Below are positions 1 through 9,353 of a DNA stretch of 64,000 bases, piece after piece. Position numbers and translations under genes: made by a program. Below the pieces are notes generated by a model that saw only the letters and a program-made list of their open reading frames with translations, was not told where the DNA came from and searched no databases. Each line of letters starts with the position of its first letter. Position 1 is the stretch's first letter. Location of the stretch: contig NZ_JANUEM010000001.1 in the NCBI RefSeq assembly GCF_024809855.1, positions 591,342-655,341 on the forward strand, in the 5' to 3' direction. The DNA is from Rheinheimera pacifica (GTDB lineage: Bacteria; Pseudomonadota; Gammaproteobacteria; Enterobacterales; Alteromonadaceae).

Positions 1-110
1 AGGCTGTATACCATACCCAGGCGAATCGCCGGGCCAGCGACCAGATAGACCAACGCCAGCAGAGCGGCAAAGAAAACAATAAATACTAACCAACCGGATT
101 TACGGATCAT
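1..110 (-). CDS. TIGR03545-type membrane protein, N-terminal fragment (runs off the window)
   Basis: Only the first 36 or so codons are present; the gene continues to the left of base 1. The reading frame starts at an ATG whose first base is 110 and has a GGAG ribosome site just upstream, which lies against the stop codon of the next gene. The visible residues form a single N-terminal membrane segment (WLVFIVFFAALLALVYLV, about residues 7-24). The family name comes from context: genes called TIGR03545 (large, AsmA/DUF748-like inner-membrane proteins) commonly sit directly after TIGR03546 genes, as here. The function is not known, and the fragment alone would not identify it. Confidence 0.6.
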   Translation of the reverse strand, partial: MIRKSGWLVFIVFFAALLALVYLVAGPAIRLGMVYS

Positions 111-120
111 GCTCAGCTCC

Positions 121-618
121 TTAATTCAATTTTTCATACAGCGTGAATAGCTTGCTGGCTTTTAACATTTGGGTGAGCTTCCATTTTTGTACACTGCTCA
201 TCACACGGCTGCGGTATTGCACCACCAACACTTTGCTAAGCCAGGCGACCGGCAGCAGTGATATTGCACCCAGCACAAAAGCACCCAGAGTTAAGGTGTG
301 ATGCAAATGCAGCAGTTGCAGCGTTTCGGTGTTGGCCAACAGGTTAAGCAGGCTTTCGTTTTGCGCATATTGCCAGGTCAAGTTTTCCAGCGGTGTGGCA
401 AACAGCAACATTAAGCCTTCGGTTAGGCCCCACACCACAATAAAAGTGGACAGGTTAATGGTTAGCAGACACACAATAAGCACGATAAGCAATGTCAGTA
501 AACCAAACGGCAGTATGCCGGCAAACAGGCCCAGCGCAATAGCCCAGGCAATTTGCCAGGGCGAGGCTTGTGAGTTCAGTACTTTAAGAATTTTAGCCAG
601 TATGGTAAGCATAAACAC
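121..618 (-). CDS. TIGR03546 family (DUF2062-like) inner-membrane protein
   Basis: This 165-residue protein is strongly hydrophobic, with membrane segments at about 26-52, 53-75 and 105-132 and a basic C-terminal tail. The N-terminal pattern (SPWQIAWAIALGLFAGILPFG) is typical of DUF2062/TIGR03546 proteins, where a conserved Gly/Pro-rich stretch leads into the first membrane helix. The ATG at 618 is preceded by GGAG. It ends 11 bases before the start of the TIGR03545 gene, so the two are probably co-transcribed and translationally linked. No biochemical role is established for the family; partnership with the downstream membrane protein is an inference from gene pairing. Confidence 0.75.
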   Translation of the reverse strand: MFMLTILAKILKVLNSQASPWQIAWAIALGLFAGILPFGLLTLLIVLIVCLLTINLSTFIVVWGLTEGLMLLFATPLENLTWQYAQNESLLNLLANTETLQLLHLHHTLTLGAFVLGAISLLPVAWLSKVLVVQYRSRVMSSVQKWKLTQMLKASKLFTLYEKLN

Positions 619-734
619 TCCGGTAAACAGGCTGTATAAGGTTGTTATAGAGGGTTGCTATATAAGGTAACAGCCTGACAGCGTTTTGTCAGGCGTAAAA
701 AAGTGGCGCAATGCTTAAAATAACCTGCTGAAAA

Positions 735-762
735 ATAAAGGCGCTGTAATAAGCGCCTTTAT
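735..762. terminator. Intrinsic terminator downstream of the NhaC-family gene
   Basis: An 11-bp perfect stem (735-745 with 752-762) closes a 6-base loop; the stem ends are A/T-rich, so it can work in both directions. It lies 23 bases past the stop codon of the antiporter gene and separates it from the TIGR03546 pair. Confidence 0.8.
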
Positions 763-784
763 CAAACCCGTGTGTGGCTGAGTA

Positions 785-2269
785 TTATGCCAGAGCAATA
801 AAGCCAAAGAATGCCAGCACTGCTGCCGCAAACGCATACGGAAACTGGGTTAACGCATGGCTCATCAGGTTACAACCTGAACCCTGAGCGGCCAGCACGG
901 TAGAATCACTGTAAAAACAGGCCTGGCTGCCAAATGAGCTGGCAGATAACAGTGCACCAATTACCAGTGGGATATTGGCTTCAACCGCAAACGCCAATGG
1001 CATTACAATTGGAATAGACACCGCAAAAATACCCCAGGACGAACCGGTAGCAAACGCCAGCACTGCCATGGACAAAAACACCAGCGCCGGTAGCATTTGG
1101 GCGCTCATATAAGGTGCCAGGTTATCAATAACATACTGTGGCAGGCCCAATTGATCGCAAACATCTTTAAAAACAAAAGCGGCGATAACGGTGCAAATGG
1201 CAGGCAGCATGGTTTTAAAACCATGGATCATTACATCCATCATCTCTGAAATACTCATCAGCCGTTGCACTAAATACAGCGGTAATGTCAGCAGGAAGGT
1301 CATTAACAGGCCTTTCCATACATCAATTTCAAACCAGATGGTAAAGCCAACCAGCATAATCATTGGCAACAAAAAGTTATGTAACTTGCCGGTGTTGCGG
1401 TTGCTTTGTTCAAACTCTTCATCAAACGACTGCACAGCAAAATCATCAGCTGAATGCGTGTCTTGTGCAGTAGTTGCCGAATTAGGTGCATCTTCTGCTG
1501 CAACCAGTGACTGCTGCGCTGCCAGTTCAGCCTTTTTCATCGGGCCAAATATTGGCACTACGCCAATAATAACCAGAATAACCATAATCATTGCCAGCCA
1601 GGCGTATAACATATAAGGAATGGCTGAAATATAAGTTTGAATACCGCTGGCATCGCCTGCCGGTGCTACATCGTTGGCTACCAGCAAACCACCAAAGAAC
1701 ACCGCCCAGGTTGAAATAGGAATAAGCACACAAATGGGCGCGGCGGTGGAGTCGACAATATAAGCCAGCATCTCGCGTGATACTTTGTACTTGTCGGTAA
1801 TGCGCTTCATGGTTTCACCCACGGTTAGCGCATTTAAGTAATCATCAACAAAAATAACGATACCCAAAAAGCACGTCATCAGCATGGAAGACTTACGCCC
1901 GGTAGCCACGCGTTGTGCGGCGCGACCAAAAGCAAAAGCCCCGCCGGTGTGCACCAGCAAGGCGATAAGTGAGCCAAAACCACCACACACCAGAATTAAC
2001 CAGCCAATGGTTTCGTCCTGCATTACCCGCAGCGACGTGTCGGCCATATTGCTTAAAGCACCTGCGGGCGACAGCATTAACATACCGGCAATGGCACCCA
2101 TGATCAGCGCCAATATTGGCCGCTTCAGCCAGATAGCAATAGCCAGTACTACAACAGGGGGTATTAAACTTATGATGGAAGGTTCGATAGTAACAACGTC
2201 GGCGGCCGCTTCGGCCGCCGCTGCAACAGGTTCGGCGAGGCTCTCGACCAGGGTATCTGCTGACATCAT
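785..2269 (-). CDS. NhaC-family Na+/H+ antiporter-like transporter
   Basis: This 494-residue polytopic membrane protein probably exchanges cations or organic substrates against protons or sodium across the inner membrane. About 11-12 hydrophobic helices are visible, starting at residue 33. Conserved family features include the DDYLNALTVG segment (about 142-151), the DSTAAPICVLIPISTWAVF stretch (about 168-186), and a second half with SSWGIFAVSIPIVMP and SFGSQACFYSDSTVLAA. A hydrophilic, acidic loop (about 250-290, rich in D, S and E) divides the two halves. The ATG at 2269 follows AGAG. It is transcribed alone and divergently from the blaI-like gene. The substrate cannot be assigned: some NhaC relatives carry malate/lactate or amino acids. 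Confidence 0.88.
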   Translation of the reverse strand: MMSADTLVESLAEPVAAAAEAAADVVTIEPSIISLIPPVVVLAIAIWLKRPILALIMGAIAGMLMLSPAGALSNMADTSLRVMQDETIGWLILVCGGFGSLIALLVHTGGAFAFGRAAQRVATGRKSSMLMTCFLGIVIFVDDYLNALTVGETMKRITDKYKVSREMLAYIVDSTAAPICVLIPISTWAVFFGGLLVANDVAPAGDASGIQTYISAIPYMLYAWLAMIMVILVIIGVVPIFGPMKKAELAAQQSLVAAEDAPNSATTAQDTHSADDFAVQSFDEEFEQSNRNTGKLHNFLLPMIMLVGFTIWFEIDVWKGLLMTFLLTLPLYLVQRLMSISEMMDVMIHGFKTMLPAICTVIAAFVFKDVCDQLGLPQYVIDNLAPYMSAQMLPALVFLSMAVLAFATGSSWGIFAVSIPIVMPLAFAVEANIPLVIGALLSASSFGSQACFYSDSTVLAAQGSGCNLMSHALTQFPYAFAAAVLAFFGFIALA

Positions 2270-2561
2270 TTATTATTCTCTGAAAAAGTCCGGCAGGCCG
2301 GATAAAGTTAAGTGAACCGTTGCAGCAGATAACCAAACTCAACGGAGCGTTTACTTGCTATATCAGCCGTGCTGCGCTGAAAAAGTAAGCGCTAAACACC
2401 AGACTTTACTGCATAAATAAGCAGTGCAAGTGTATTTACAGCCAGTTGCCGAAATACCGCGCAATCATAGCAAAAATTATTTTTTCTACAAATGGAATCT
2501 TTCTTCCAGCCCTTGGCAGGCATTGGTTTCTGGCATTATAAAAAATGGCTAAAATATTTAA

Positions 2562-2577
2562 AACTAATTAATTAGTT
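2562..2577. promoter_or_regulatory. Candidate BlaI-family operator 1 (16-bp perfect palindrome)
   Basis: AACTAATTAATTAGTT is a perfect palindrome 56 bases upstream of the blaI-like start codon. BlaI/MecI dimers bind short inverted repeats of this size close to their own promoter; the position and symmetry fit, although the half-site is not the classical TACA/TGTA. Confidence 0.55.
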
Positions 2578-2607
2578 GCAAGTGGAATTTTAGTACGCTA
2601 ATTTAAA

Positions 2608-2621
2608 ACTAAACATTTAGT
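2608..2621. promoter_or_regulatory. Candidate BlaI-family operator 2 (ACTAAA-CA-TTTAGT)
   Basis: This is an inverted repeat with 6-base arms and a 2-base centre. It shares the ACTAA/TTAGT arms with operator 1 and lies 11 bases upstream of the blaI-like ATG, where a bound dimer would block the promoter or ribosome. The two sites are 45 bases apart centre to centre. Confidence 0.55.
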
Positions 2622-2632
2622 AGGTTTTAATT

Positions 2633-3043
2633 ATGGCCAGAGAAAAATCAGCAGAGTTAACCGGCGCAGAGCAAAAAATTATGCAGGTGTTATGGCAGCA
2701 TGGGCCTTGCTCTGTTAAAGCTATTGCTGCTGAGTTAAACAAGCAGTCTGCGGTGGCTTACACCACTGTACAAACCTTATGCCGTATTTTGCTCGACAAA
2801 GGTCATGTGCACTGCGAAAAACAAGGCAAGGCTTTTGTATATCAAGCGGTAACGGTGCAACAAGAAGCTCGTAGTCAGGCGTTAAGTACACTGTTGCAGC
2901 GCTTTTTTGCCGGTTCTCCGGCTTTACTGGCGCAGCATTTATTAGAACAACAAGCATTGCCAGAGGCTTTACAGCAAGATTTACAGGCGCAAATTGATGC
3001 CAAAGCCCTTTTGGCATCCAACAAAAATAAACAGGAGTCCTGA
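2633..3043 (+). CDS. BlaI/MecI/CopY-family transcriptional repressor
   Basis: The protein has 136 residues, the normal length for the family. The N-terminal winged helix is clear (LTGAEQKIMQVLWQHGPCSV, then AYTTVQTLCRILLDKGHV at about 41-59), followed by a C-terminal dimerisation region. In the staphylococcal bla and mec systems such a repressor is cleaved when a BlaR1/MecR1 membrane protease senses a beta-lactam. Here the gene ends 2 bases before an M56 protease gene of that type, and two inverted repeats lie just upstream. Autoregulation and control by the M56 protein are inferred from this arrangement. The inducing signal is unknown. Confidence 0.9.
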   Translation: MAREKSAELTGAEQKIMQVLWQHGPCSVKAIAAELNKQSAVAYTTVQTLCRILLDKGHVHCEKQGKAFVYQAVTVQQEARSQALSTLLQRFFAGSPALLAQHLLEQQALPEALQQDLQAQIDAKALLASNKNKQES

Positions 3044-3045
3044 GC

Positions 3046-4593
3046 ATGTTTGAATTCAGCTGGCTGTTGTTTTATCTGTTGATCCATCTGGGGCTGGCGA
3101 CCGTGACTATCCCCTGGTTGTACTGGCTTAGCCGAAGCAAGTGGCAGAGCAAACCACAGCTAATGCTGCGCCTGTGGACAGCACTTACGGTGCTGCTGTT
3201 TATAGTGCCTTTACTACTCTTAATACCAGGCCCGGATAATAAAACAGAGCCACGCCTGTTTAGTACGGATTTGCTAACACTACAGCTAGAGGCCGGACAA
3301 ATCGCGCAATCACAGCCAGTTGAGGTGGCTCCGGCTGCATCAGCAACAGAATTAACCCAGCGCTGGGCGTTAACACCGCAATTGCTGTATTTATTGTCAC
3401 CGCCGGTATGGCTGCTGTTGCTATTACCTTTAACTTGTTTGCTACAGTGCTATCGTTTTTATCAAAGTTACCGGCTTAGCCGCAATTTATGGCGCCAGGC
3501 CGAGCCGTTGTCTTTGCCGGGTTATGCAGCACACTACCCTGCGTTATATCAGCACGCAGGCATTAGCAGTGCAATGTTACTGGGCTTACGCCAGCCACGT
3601 ATTGTGTTACCTGCCAGTTGGCTTAGCAGCCTGTCTGCAGAGCAGTTGCAGCATGTCATAGCACACGAGAAAATGCACTGGCAGCGCCACGATTTACTGG
3701 CGTTTTATCTGCAGCAACTGGCAGGGGCGCTATGCTGTTGGAGCCCATTCTGGCGGCTGTTATGTCGACAGTTAAATCGCTACCGGGAACTTAGCTGTGA
3801 TGCTGCTGTAGTTGCCGGGTTAAACCAACCCCACCGTTATGCCCAGACGTTACTCGACTGTAATAAGAAAATGGCCAGCCCTACCACTGTAGTACTGGCC
3901 ATGTCGTGGCAGCAACAGCCGCTGTTAGCCCAGCGTATTAACAGTATATTGCAAGATACTGGCCGCCAAATAACCCCTTTGGCTATAGCTATGATTACTG
4001 CGATATCTGTGACACTGTTAATTACTTTCAGTTTCGCGCAGCAATGGCAGGTTGCCCAACTACCAAAGCAGTACGGCCAGATTAAGCTAAGCCAGTTGGG
4101 ACAATTAGCTGAATTACTCGAAAGTATTAAGCAGCAGGACATAGCCAAAGTGCAGCAGTTGATTGCAAAAGGTTATCCACTAAACCAGCCAATGCCGGGT
4201 GAAGGAACTCCTCTGATGGTAGCAGTACGCTATGAAAACACAGCACTGGTAGACACTTTACTGCTCGCCGGAGCGGATGTTAATGCCAGTAGCAGAGGCG
4301 ATGGTAATGCTCTGATTATTGCAGTGCAGCGGCGCAACCTTAAACTGGCGCAGCAGTTAATTCAGGCCGGTGCTGATGTTAATACTGTGGTGCTGGCAGA
4401 TGAAACTCCGTTGATCAACGCCAGCTATCTTGGGGATCTGCAAATGGTGCAATACCTGGTGAGTGTTGGTGCCAACGTTAATCTTAAAGTCGAGGCTACG
4501 CTGATGGATGGCAGGGAACTCAGGTCAGCGCTTAATCGGGCTGCAACCGAAGAGATCCGAACCTATTTGCGACAACAGGGAGCCAGCCTCTGA
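3046..4593 (+). CDS. BlaR1-like M56 metalloprotease with C-terminal ankyrin repeats
   Basis: This 515-residue protein has membrane segments at about 6-28, 40-62, 112-136 and 309-331. The zinc protease signature HEKMH is at 207-211, with a downstream YRELSCD (about 246-252) supplying the third ligand, as in M56 peptidases. BlaR1 and MecR1 carry a penicillin-binding sensor after the last helix; here residues about 345-510 instead form ankyrin repeats (repeated pattern TPLxxA...LL.AGADVN). By analogy with BlaR1 topology the ankyrin part would be periplasmic, but I cannot prove the orientation. It sits between the blaI-like gene and a serine hydrolase gene, so it is the likely sensor/activator of the cassette. 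Confidence 0.88.
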   Translation: MFEFSWLLFYLLIHLGLATVTIPWLYWLSRSKWQSKPQLMLRLWTALTVLLFIVPLLLLIPGPDNKTEPRLFSTDLLTLQLEAGQIAQSQPVEVAPAASATELTQRWALTPQLLYLLSPPVWLLLLLPLTCLLQCYRFYQSYRLSRNLWRQAEPLSLPGYAAHYPALYQHAGISSAMLLGLRQPRIVLPASWLSSLSAEQLQHVIAHEKMHWQRHDLLAFYLQQLAGALCCWSPFWRLLCRQLNRYRELSCDAAVVAGLNQPHRYAQTLLDCNKKMASPTTVVLAMSWQQQPLLAQRINSILQDTGRQITPLAIAMITAISVTLLITFSFAQQWQVAQLPKQYGQIKLSQLGQLAELLESIKQQDIAKVQQLIAKGYPLNQPMPGEGTPLMVAVRYENTALVDTLLLAGADVNASSRGDGNALIIAVQRRNLKLAQQLIQAGADVNTVVLADETPLINASYLGDLQMVQYLVSVGANVNLKVEATLMDGRELRSALNRAATEEIRTYLRQQGASL

Positions 4594-4659
4594 TGAGAGA
4601 ACGACAACCCTAAAAAACACTTCCAGCACATTAATTGATAACCCGGGCCGTTTAGGCCT

Positions 4660-4679
4660 GCAGGCGAAGCTTTGCCTGC
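4660..4679 (+). other. Intra-operon hairpin between the M56 and hydrolase genes
   Basis: The arms GCAGGC and GCCTGC enclose an 8-base loop and are not followed by a T-run. The hairpin lies 33 bases before the hydrolase ATG and may set the transcript ratio or stability inside the operon. Confidence 0.4.
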
Positions 4680-4712
4680 AATCAGGGATCACAGCATAAT
4701 TTTGGAGCTTCA

Positions 4713-5957
4713 ATGATGAAAAAAATACTGATAAGTTTCTTCGGCCTGCTACTCGTTGCCGGATTAGCGATCGCGGGTTACTGGTTTTCAGGCTGGCTAG
4801 CCTTGCCTGAAACAGTGCCGCAACAAAGTGAGGTGTATCAGCAAGACTTTCGTACTGCCGCTGAGCAAGCTATGGCTGAACTGGTGCAGGCCCAGCAACA
4901 GCAGCAGTTACCGGCAGTAACGGCAGCAGTTGCCTGGCGTGGACAGTTGGTTTGGGCTGGTGCTGCAGGTTATGCCGATCTAGCCAGCCAAACTGCGGTG
5001 ACTGTGCAAAGTCAGTTTCGCATCGGCAGTACGTCAAAAGCGGTTACAGCAACAGCATTAGCCATAGCGGTCGCTGCCGGAGACATTGATCTTGATAGTC
5101 CAATTAGCCGCTACATGCCGGAGCTACCTAATCCGGCATGGCAAAACTTTACCTTACGACAGCTGATGTCGCATACCGCAGGGTTGCCGGGTTATGAGGA
5201 AAATACTGACAGAATCGGTGCTATCAGGACACTACTGAAGCAACGTCATTTCTCTGATGTAACAGATTCTCTGGCACTGTTTGACGAAAGTGAGTTGCTG
5301 TTTAGTCCCGGTACAAACTTTCACTACAGCTCTTTTGACGTTAATCTGGCCAGTGCTGTGCTACAAAGTGCTGTACAACAGCCATTTTTGCAATATCTGC
5401 AACAAGAAGTTAGTGAGCCACTACAACTGAGTTCATTGTCTGCTGATTACACTGGCCAGCTTTTACCGAACCGGGTAAGTTTTTATTTTAACCACGATGG
5501 TTATGCCAAACTACATTGGCCAGTAAACTTAAGCCAGAAATGGGCTGGTGGCGGCTTAATCGCCAGCTCTGCTGATCTGGCCCGATTGGGCTCTGCCTGG
5601 TTTGATGCGGATTTCATTCCTGCAGCAATACAACAAGAATTCTGGACGCCGCAAAAACTCAGCAACGGCGAAGTTAATCAACAATTTTATGCCTTGGGCT
5701 GGCGACACTTCTCACAGGATTACTTATTCTGTAACAAGCAGGACCCACTGAGTAGAACCATTAGTTTTGTCCATCATGGTGGCGTGTCTGATGGTGCCCA
5801 AAGCTGGCTGGTACTGTATCCGGAACTACAACTAGTGGTTGCGATGAACGCTAATACAGTAAAAGAAAACTACTGTGATTTTGCCGGGCAGGCAGCACGT
5901 ATCACCCGGCCGTTTTTGCAGCAGATAGCGCCAGACTGGCTAGTTCCGCAGCTATAG
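4713..5957 (+). CDS. Membrane-anchored serine hydrolase, class C beta-lactamase/PBP4* family
   Basis: This 414-residue protein begins with a signal-anchor (ILISFFGLLLVAGLAIAGYWF), so the catalytic domain faces the periplasm. The serine beta-lactamase/transpeptidase-like motifs are visible: STSK at 106-109 (nucleophile and lysine), LMSHTAGLPGY at 151-161, YSS at 205-207 in the YxN/YxS position, and HHGG at 354-357 in place of KTG. Relatives are esterases, D-amino acid peptidases or beta-lactamases, so the substrate cannot be read from sequence. It is third in a likely operon with the BlaI-like repressor and the M56 protease, which suggests it is the effector whose level they control. Confidence 0.85.
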   Translation: MMKKILISFFGLLLVAGLAIAGYWFSGWLALPETVPQQSEVYQQDFRTAAEQAMAELVQAQQQQQLPAVTAAVAWRGQLVWAGAAGYADLASQTAVTVQSQFRIGSTSKAVTATALAIAVAAGDIDLDSPISRYMPELPNPAWQNFTLRQLMSHTAGLPGYEENTDRIGAIRTLLKQRHFSDVTDSLALFDESELLFSPGTNFHYSSFDVNLASAVLQSAVQQPFLQYLQQEVSEPLQLSSLSADYTGQLLPNRVSFYFNHDGYAKLHWPVNLSQKWAGGGLIASSADLARLGSAWFDADFIPAAIQQEFWTPQKLSNGEVNQQFYALGWRHFSQDYLFCNKQDPLSRTISFVHHGGVSDGAQSWLVLYPELQLVVAMNANTVKENYCDFAGQAARITRPFLQQIAPDWLVPQL

Positions 5958-5976
5958 TGCTGGTATGTGATATTAA

Positions 5977-6002
5977 TAAAAAAGGCGGCCATCAGGCCGC
6001 CT
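5977..6002 (-). terminator. Intrinsic terminator of valS
   Basis: The stem AGGCGGCC/GGCCGCCT (5983-5990 with 5995-6002) has a 4-base loop. On the minus strand it is followed by a T-run, 23 bases past the valS stop. Confidence 0.85.
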
Positions 6003-6024
6003 GCACTACAAAAACTCGCTTAGC

Positions 6025-8880
6025 TTAAAGCGCCGCAATCTCGGCTTGTTGGGCCTGCAGCTTAACCACTGCCTGCTCCAGCTCCGCTTGTTTGGCGCGC
6101 TCTTTTTCCAGTACCACTTCCGGTGCTTTCGCCACAAAGCCTTCATTGCTAAGCTTGCCAGCCACACGGGCCAACTCTTGTTGAGTTTTCTCCAGCTGTT
6201 TGGCAATGCGGCTTAGTTCGGCGTCTTTATCAATTAAACCGGCCATTGGAATAAGTAAGTCCATGCTACCTATTAACTGCGTGGCGCAGGTTGGGGCTGG
6301 CGCATCTGCAGACAGCACAGTGATTTGCTCCAGCTTGGCCAGGTTCATCAGAAAGCTTTCGTTTTCAGTTAAACGGCGCTGCTCTTCGCTGTTTAGGTTA
6401 CGCAGCAATATGCTAAGCGGCTTACCCGGTGCAATATTCATCTCACCGCGCACGTTACGAATGGCGGTGATCACGGCTTTTAACCATTCCAGATCATTCG
6501 TTGCCGTAGCATCCACCAGGCTGTCATCTACCTGCGGATAAGCTTGCAGCATAATGCTGTCAGCGGTGATATTGGCCAGCGGTTTTACCGATTGCCAGAT
6601 GGTTTCGGTAATAAACGGTATGATTGGGTGCATTAAGCGCAGCAGGCTTTCTAACACAGTAACCAGTGTATGGCGTGTTGCGCGTTGCTGGGCGGCGTTG
6701 CCTTTAAACAGTACCGGCTTGGTCAGCTCTAAATACCAGTCACAGAATTGATTCCAGGTAAATTCGTACAAGGCGGTGGCAGCTAAATCGAAGCGATAGG
6801 TATCAAAATACTGCCGCACTTGTTTAACCGTTTGCTGGTACTGCGCCAATATCCACTTGTCGGCCAGCGATAACTGCATGTCGCCGCCGTTAAAGCCGCA
6901 GTCCTGGCCTTCAGTATTCATCAACACATAGCGGCTGGCGTTCCACAGTTTATTGCAGAAGTTGCGGTAGCCCTCTAAGCGCTTCATATCCCAGTTAATA
7001 TCCCGGCCGGTAGAGGCCAGTGCGGCTAAGGTAAAGCGCAGCGCATCGGTACCGCTGGCGCTGATACCTTCAGGGAATTGCTTGCGGGTACGCTCGGCAA
7101 TTTTCTCAGCATCTTTGGGCTGCATCATATTACTGGTACGTTTGGCCAGTAACTCGTCCAGCGTGATGCCGTCGATCATATCCAGCGGGTCAACCACGTT
7201 GCCCTTGGATTTTGACATCTTATCCCCGTTTTCATCGCGGATAAGCCCGGTAACATAGACAGTTTTAAACGGTACCTGCGGCTTGCCGTCTTTATCTTTA
7301 ATAAAGTGCATGGTCATCATGATCATTCTGGCTACCCAGAAGAAAATAATGTCAAAGCCGGTTACCAGCACATTGGTAGGGTGGAAAGTGCGCAGTGCCT
7401 CGGTATCGTCCGGCCAGCCCAGGGTAGAAAAGGTCCACAACGCCGAGCTGAACCAAGTGTCTAATACGTCATCATCCTGCTTTAGCGTAATGCTGTCGGC
7501 TAACTGATGTTTGGCGCGCACTTCGGCTTCATCGCGGCCAACGTATACTTTGCCGTTTTGATCGTACCAGGCCGGAATACGGTGGCCCCACCATAGCTGA
7601 CGCGATATACACCAATCCTGAATGTCGCGCATCCAGCTGTAGTACATGTTTTCGTACTGCTTGGGCACAAATTCAATCTGGCCGCTTTCTACTGCTTCAG
7701 TAGCAGTTTTCGCTAGTGGTGCAACCCGTACATACCATTGATCGGTGAGCAAGGGTTCAATTACCACGCCGCTACGGTCACCGTATGGCAGGGTGTTGTT
7801 GTGATCTTCTACTTTTTCCAGCAAACCGGCCGCATCAAAGGCAGCGACAATAGCTTTACGTGCGGCATAGCGGTCCAGCCCCTGATACTCAGCCGGAATA
7901 ACACCAATCAGCGCCGGGTTTAATTCGCCATTGGCATGAAAGCCTTCCCCCTCGCTGCGGATAGTGGCGTCTGGTGTCATCACGTTAATCATTGGCAGCT
8001 GATGGCGCTTGCCTACCTCATAGTCGTTAAAATCATGGGCCGGGGTAATTTTGACGCAGCCGGTGCCTTTCTCCATATCGGCGTGTTCATCGGCCACCAC
8101 AGGAATACGGCGGTTTACCAGTGGCAGAAGGATTTCTTTGCCAATCAGCGCTTTATAGCGTTCATCTTCCGGGTTTACCGCTACACCGGTATCACCCAGC
8201 ATAGTTTCCGGCCTGGTGGTGGCGACAACCAGATAATTTTTTCCGTCGGCCGTTACTGCACCATCGGCCAACGGATAGCGCAGGTGCCACATCTGGCCTT
8301 TTTGCTCTTTGTTTTCCACTTCCAGGTCGGAGATGGCGGTGTGTAGTTTCGGATCCCAGTTTACCAGACGTTTGCCACGGTAAATTAAATCATCTTCATA
8401 CAGGCGAACGAACACTTCCTGCACCGCATTGGATAAGCCTGCATCCATGGTAAAACGTTCGCGCTGCCAGTCTACCGAGTTACCTAAACGGCGCATTTGC
8501 GAGGTAATAGTACCGCCGGATTCTTCTTTCCACTGCCAGACTTTTTCAATAAAAGCCTCGCGCCCCAGTTGATGGCGGCCAGGTAAGCCTTCAGCGGCCA
8601 GTTTACGCTCTACTACCATTTGGGTAGCAATACCGGCATGGTCGGTACCTACCTGCCACAGGGTGTTTTTACCCTGCATGCGCTGGTAACGGGTTAAGGC
8701 ATCCATAATGGTTTGCTGAAAGGCATGGCCCATATGCAGGCTGCCGGTAACATTTGGCGGCGGGATCATAATGCAGTAGTTACCGTTGCTCTCGTCACCA
8801 TGCGGCGCAAAGTAGCCTTTAGCCTGCCAGGCGTTATACATTGCCTGTTCTATTTCACTGGGGTTAAACGTTTTTTCCAT
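6025..8880 (-). CDS. valS: Valine--tRNA ligase
   Basis: This class I aminoacyl-tRNA synthetase charges tRNA-Val in the cytoplasm. At 951 residues it is the normal bacterial length. HMGH at 49-52 is the HIGH motif, and DKMSKSKGN (about residues 555-563) is the KMSKS loop. A CP1 editing domain lies between them (e.g. [12 protein letters not shown] and [12 protein letters not shown]), followed by the anticodon-binding domain and a C-terminal coiled-coil arm rich in A, E, K and Q (about 885-950). It is the last gene of pepA-holC-valS, starting 14 bases after holC, and ends at a strong terminator. Confidence 0.98.
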   Translation of the reverse strand: MEKTFNPSEIEQAMYNAWQAKGYFAPHGDESNGNYCIMIPPPNVTGSLHMGHAFQQTIMDALTRYQRMQGKNTLWQVGTDHAGIATQMVVERKLAAEGLPGRHQLGREAFIEKVWQWKEESGGTITSQMRRLGNSVDWQRERFTMDAGLSNAVQEVFVRLYEDDLIYRGKRLVNWDPKLHTAISDLEVENKEQKGQMWHLRYPLADGAVTADGKNYLVVATTRPETMLGDTGVAVNPEDERYKALIGKEILLPLVNRRIPVVADEHADMEKGTGCVKITPAHDFNDYEVGKRHQLPMINVMTPDATIRSEGEGFHANGELNPALIGVIPAEYQGLDRYAARKAIVAAFDAAGLLEKVEDHNNTLPYGDRSGVVIEPLLTDQWYVRVAPLAKTATEAVESGQIEFVPKQYENMYYSWMRDIQDWCISRQLWWGHRIPAWYDQNGKVYVGRDEAEVRAKHQLADSITLKQDDDVLDTWFSSALWTFSTLGWPDDTEALRTFHPTNVLVTGFDIIFFWVARMIMMTMHFIKDKDGKPQVPFKTVYVTGLIRDENGDKMSKSKGNVVDPLDMIDGITLDELLAKRTSNMMQPKDAEKIAERTRKQFPEGISASGTDALRFTLAALASTGRDINWDMKRLEGYRNFCNKLWNASRYVLMNTEGQDCGFNGGDMQLSLADKWILAQYQQTVKQVRQYFDTYRFDLAATALYEFTWNQFCDWYLELTKPVLFKGNAAQQRATRHTLVTVLESLLRLMHPIIPFITETIWQSVKPLANITADSIMLQAYPQVDDSLVDATATNDLEWLKAVITAIRNVRGEMNIAPGKPLSILLRNLNSEEQRRLTENESFLMNLAKLEQITVLSADAPAPTCATQLIGSMDLLIPMAGLIDKDAELSRIAKQLEKTQQELARVAGKLSNEGFVAKAPEVVLEKERAKQAELEQAVVKLQAQQAEIAAL

Positions 8881-8894
8881 GATAGTACCTGTGC

Positions 8895-9353
8895 TCAGTT
8901 GGCATTAACGGTTTGCGGGTTAACGCCCAACTGACGATATTGCTTAAAACGCTCCCGCGCCTGGGCTTTGAGTTGCTCAGCGGCGGGAACAAATTCGATG
9001 ATTTGGCTAAAGCGGTTGGCAAAAGCCGGAATTTCTGTGGCTAAATTAATCAGCACCTGGCGGTTTTGCCGTGGCGCCTGCCAGCTTATTTCTACCGGCG
9101 CGCCGTATTTCGGGCCTTCGCCGCTTAAGTTATGCGGCACAAAACGCTCGGCATCAAACTGCCACAGCAGTTCGTCAAATGCTTCGGCCTGTTGCTGGCT
9201 GGCAGTATAAACGAAAACCCGTTGCTTGGCGCGGTACAAGTCGGCACAAAGCTGGCAAGCTAAAGTAAAATGAGCTGGCGTGGTGCTCAGCTCATTTTGT
9301 CTTGCTTGATCTTCTGCTGGCGTGTCGCTTAGCAGATAAAAGCTAACTTGCAT
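8895..9353 (-). CDS. holC: DNA polymerase III subunit chi
   Basis: Chi belongs to the clamp-loader complex and links it to single-stranded DNA-binding protein. The 152-residue protein shows the usual start ([10 protein letters not shown]) and the conserved [34 protein letters not shown] region (split here: [20 protein letters not shown]). The C-terminal tail past about residue 140 is variable. Its ATG overlaps the pepA stop by one base (TAATG), so translation is probably coupled. The pepA-holC-valS order is the common gammaproteobacterial one. Confidence 0.95.
   Translation of the reverse strand: MQVSFYLLSDTPAEDQARQNELSTTPAHFTLACQLCADLYRAKQRVFVYTASQQQAEAFDELLWQFDAERFVPHNLSGEGPKYGAPVEISWQAPRQNRQVLINLATEIPAFANRFSQIIEFVPAAEQLKAQARERFKQYRQLGVNPQTVNAN

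Larger units (their letters stand above)
2270..2632. other. Divergent intergenic region between the antiporter and blaI-like genes
   Basis: These 363 bases contain no convincing gene; overlapping reading frames are antisense extensions of the antiporter gene. The half next to blaI is A/T-rich and carries two inverted repeats that look like repressor operators (listed separately). The half next to the antiporter must hold that gene's promoter, but I see no clear -35/-10 pair. Confidence 0.6.

Noticed and set aside
2721..4148. Minus-strand frames (100-108 codons) across the blaI/M56 genes
   Set aside because: They are shadows of well-supported plus-strand genes with no family features.
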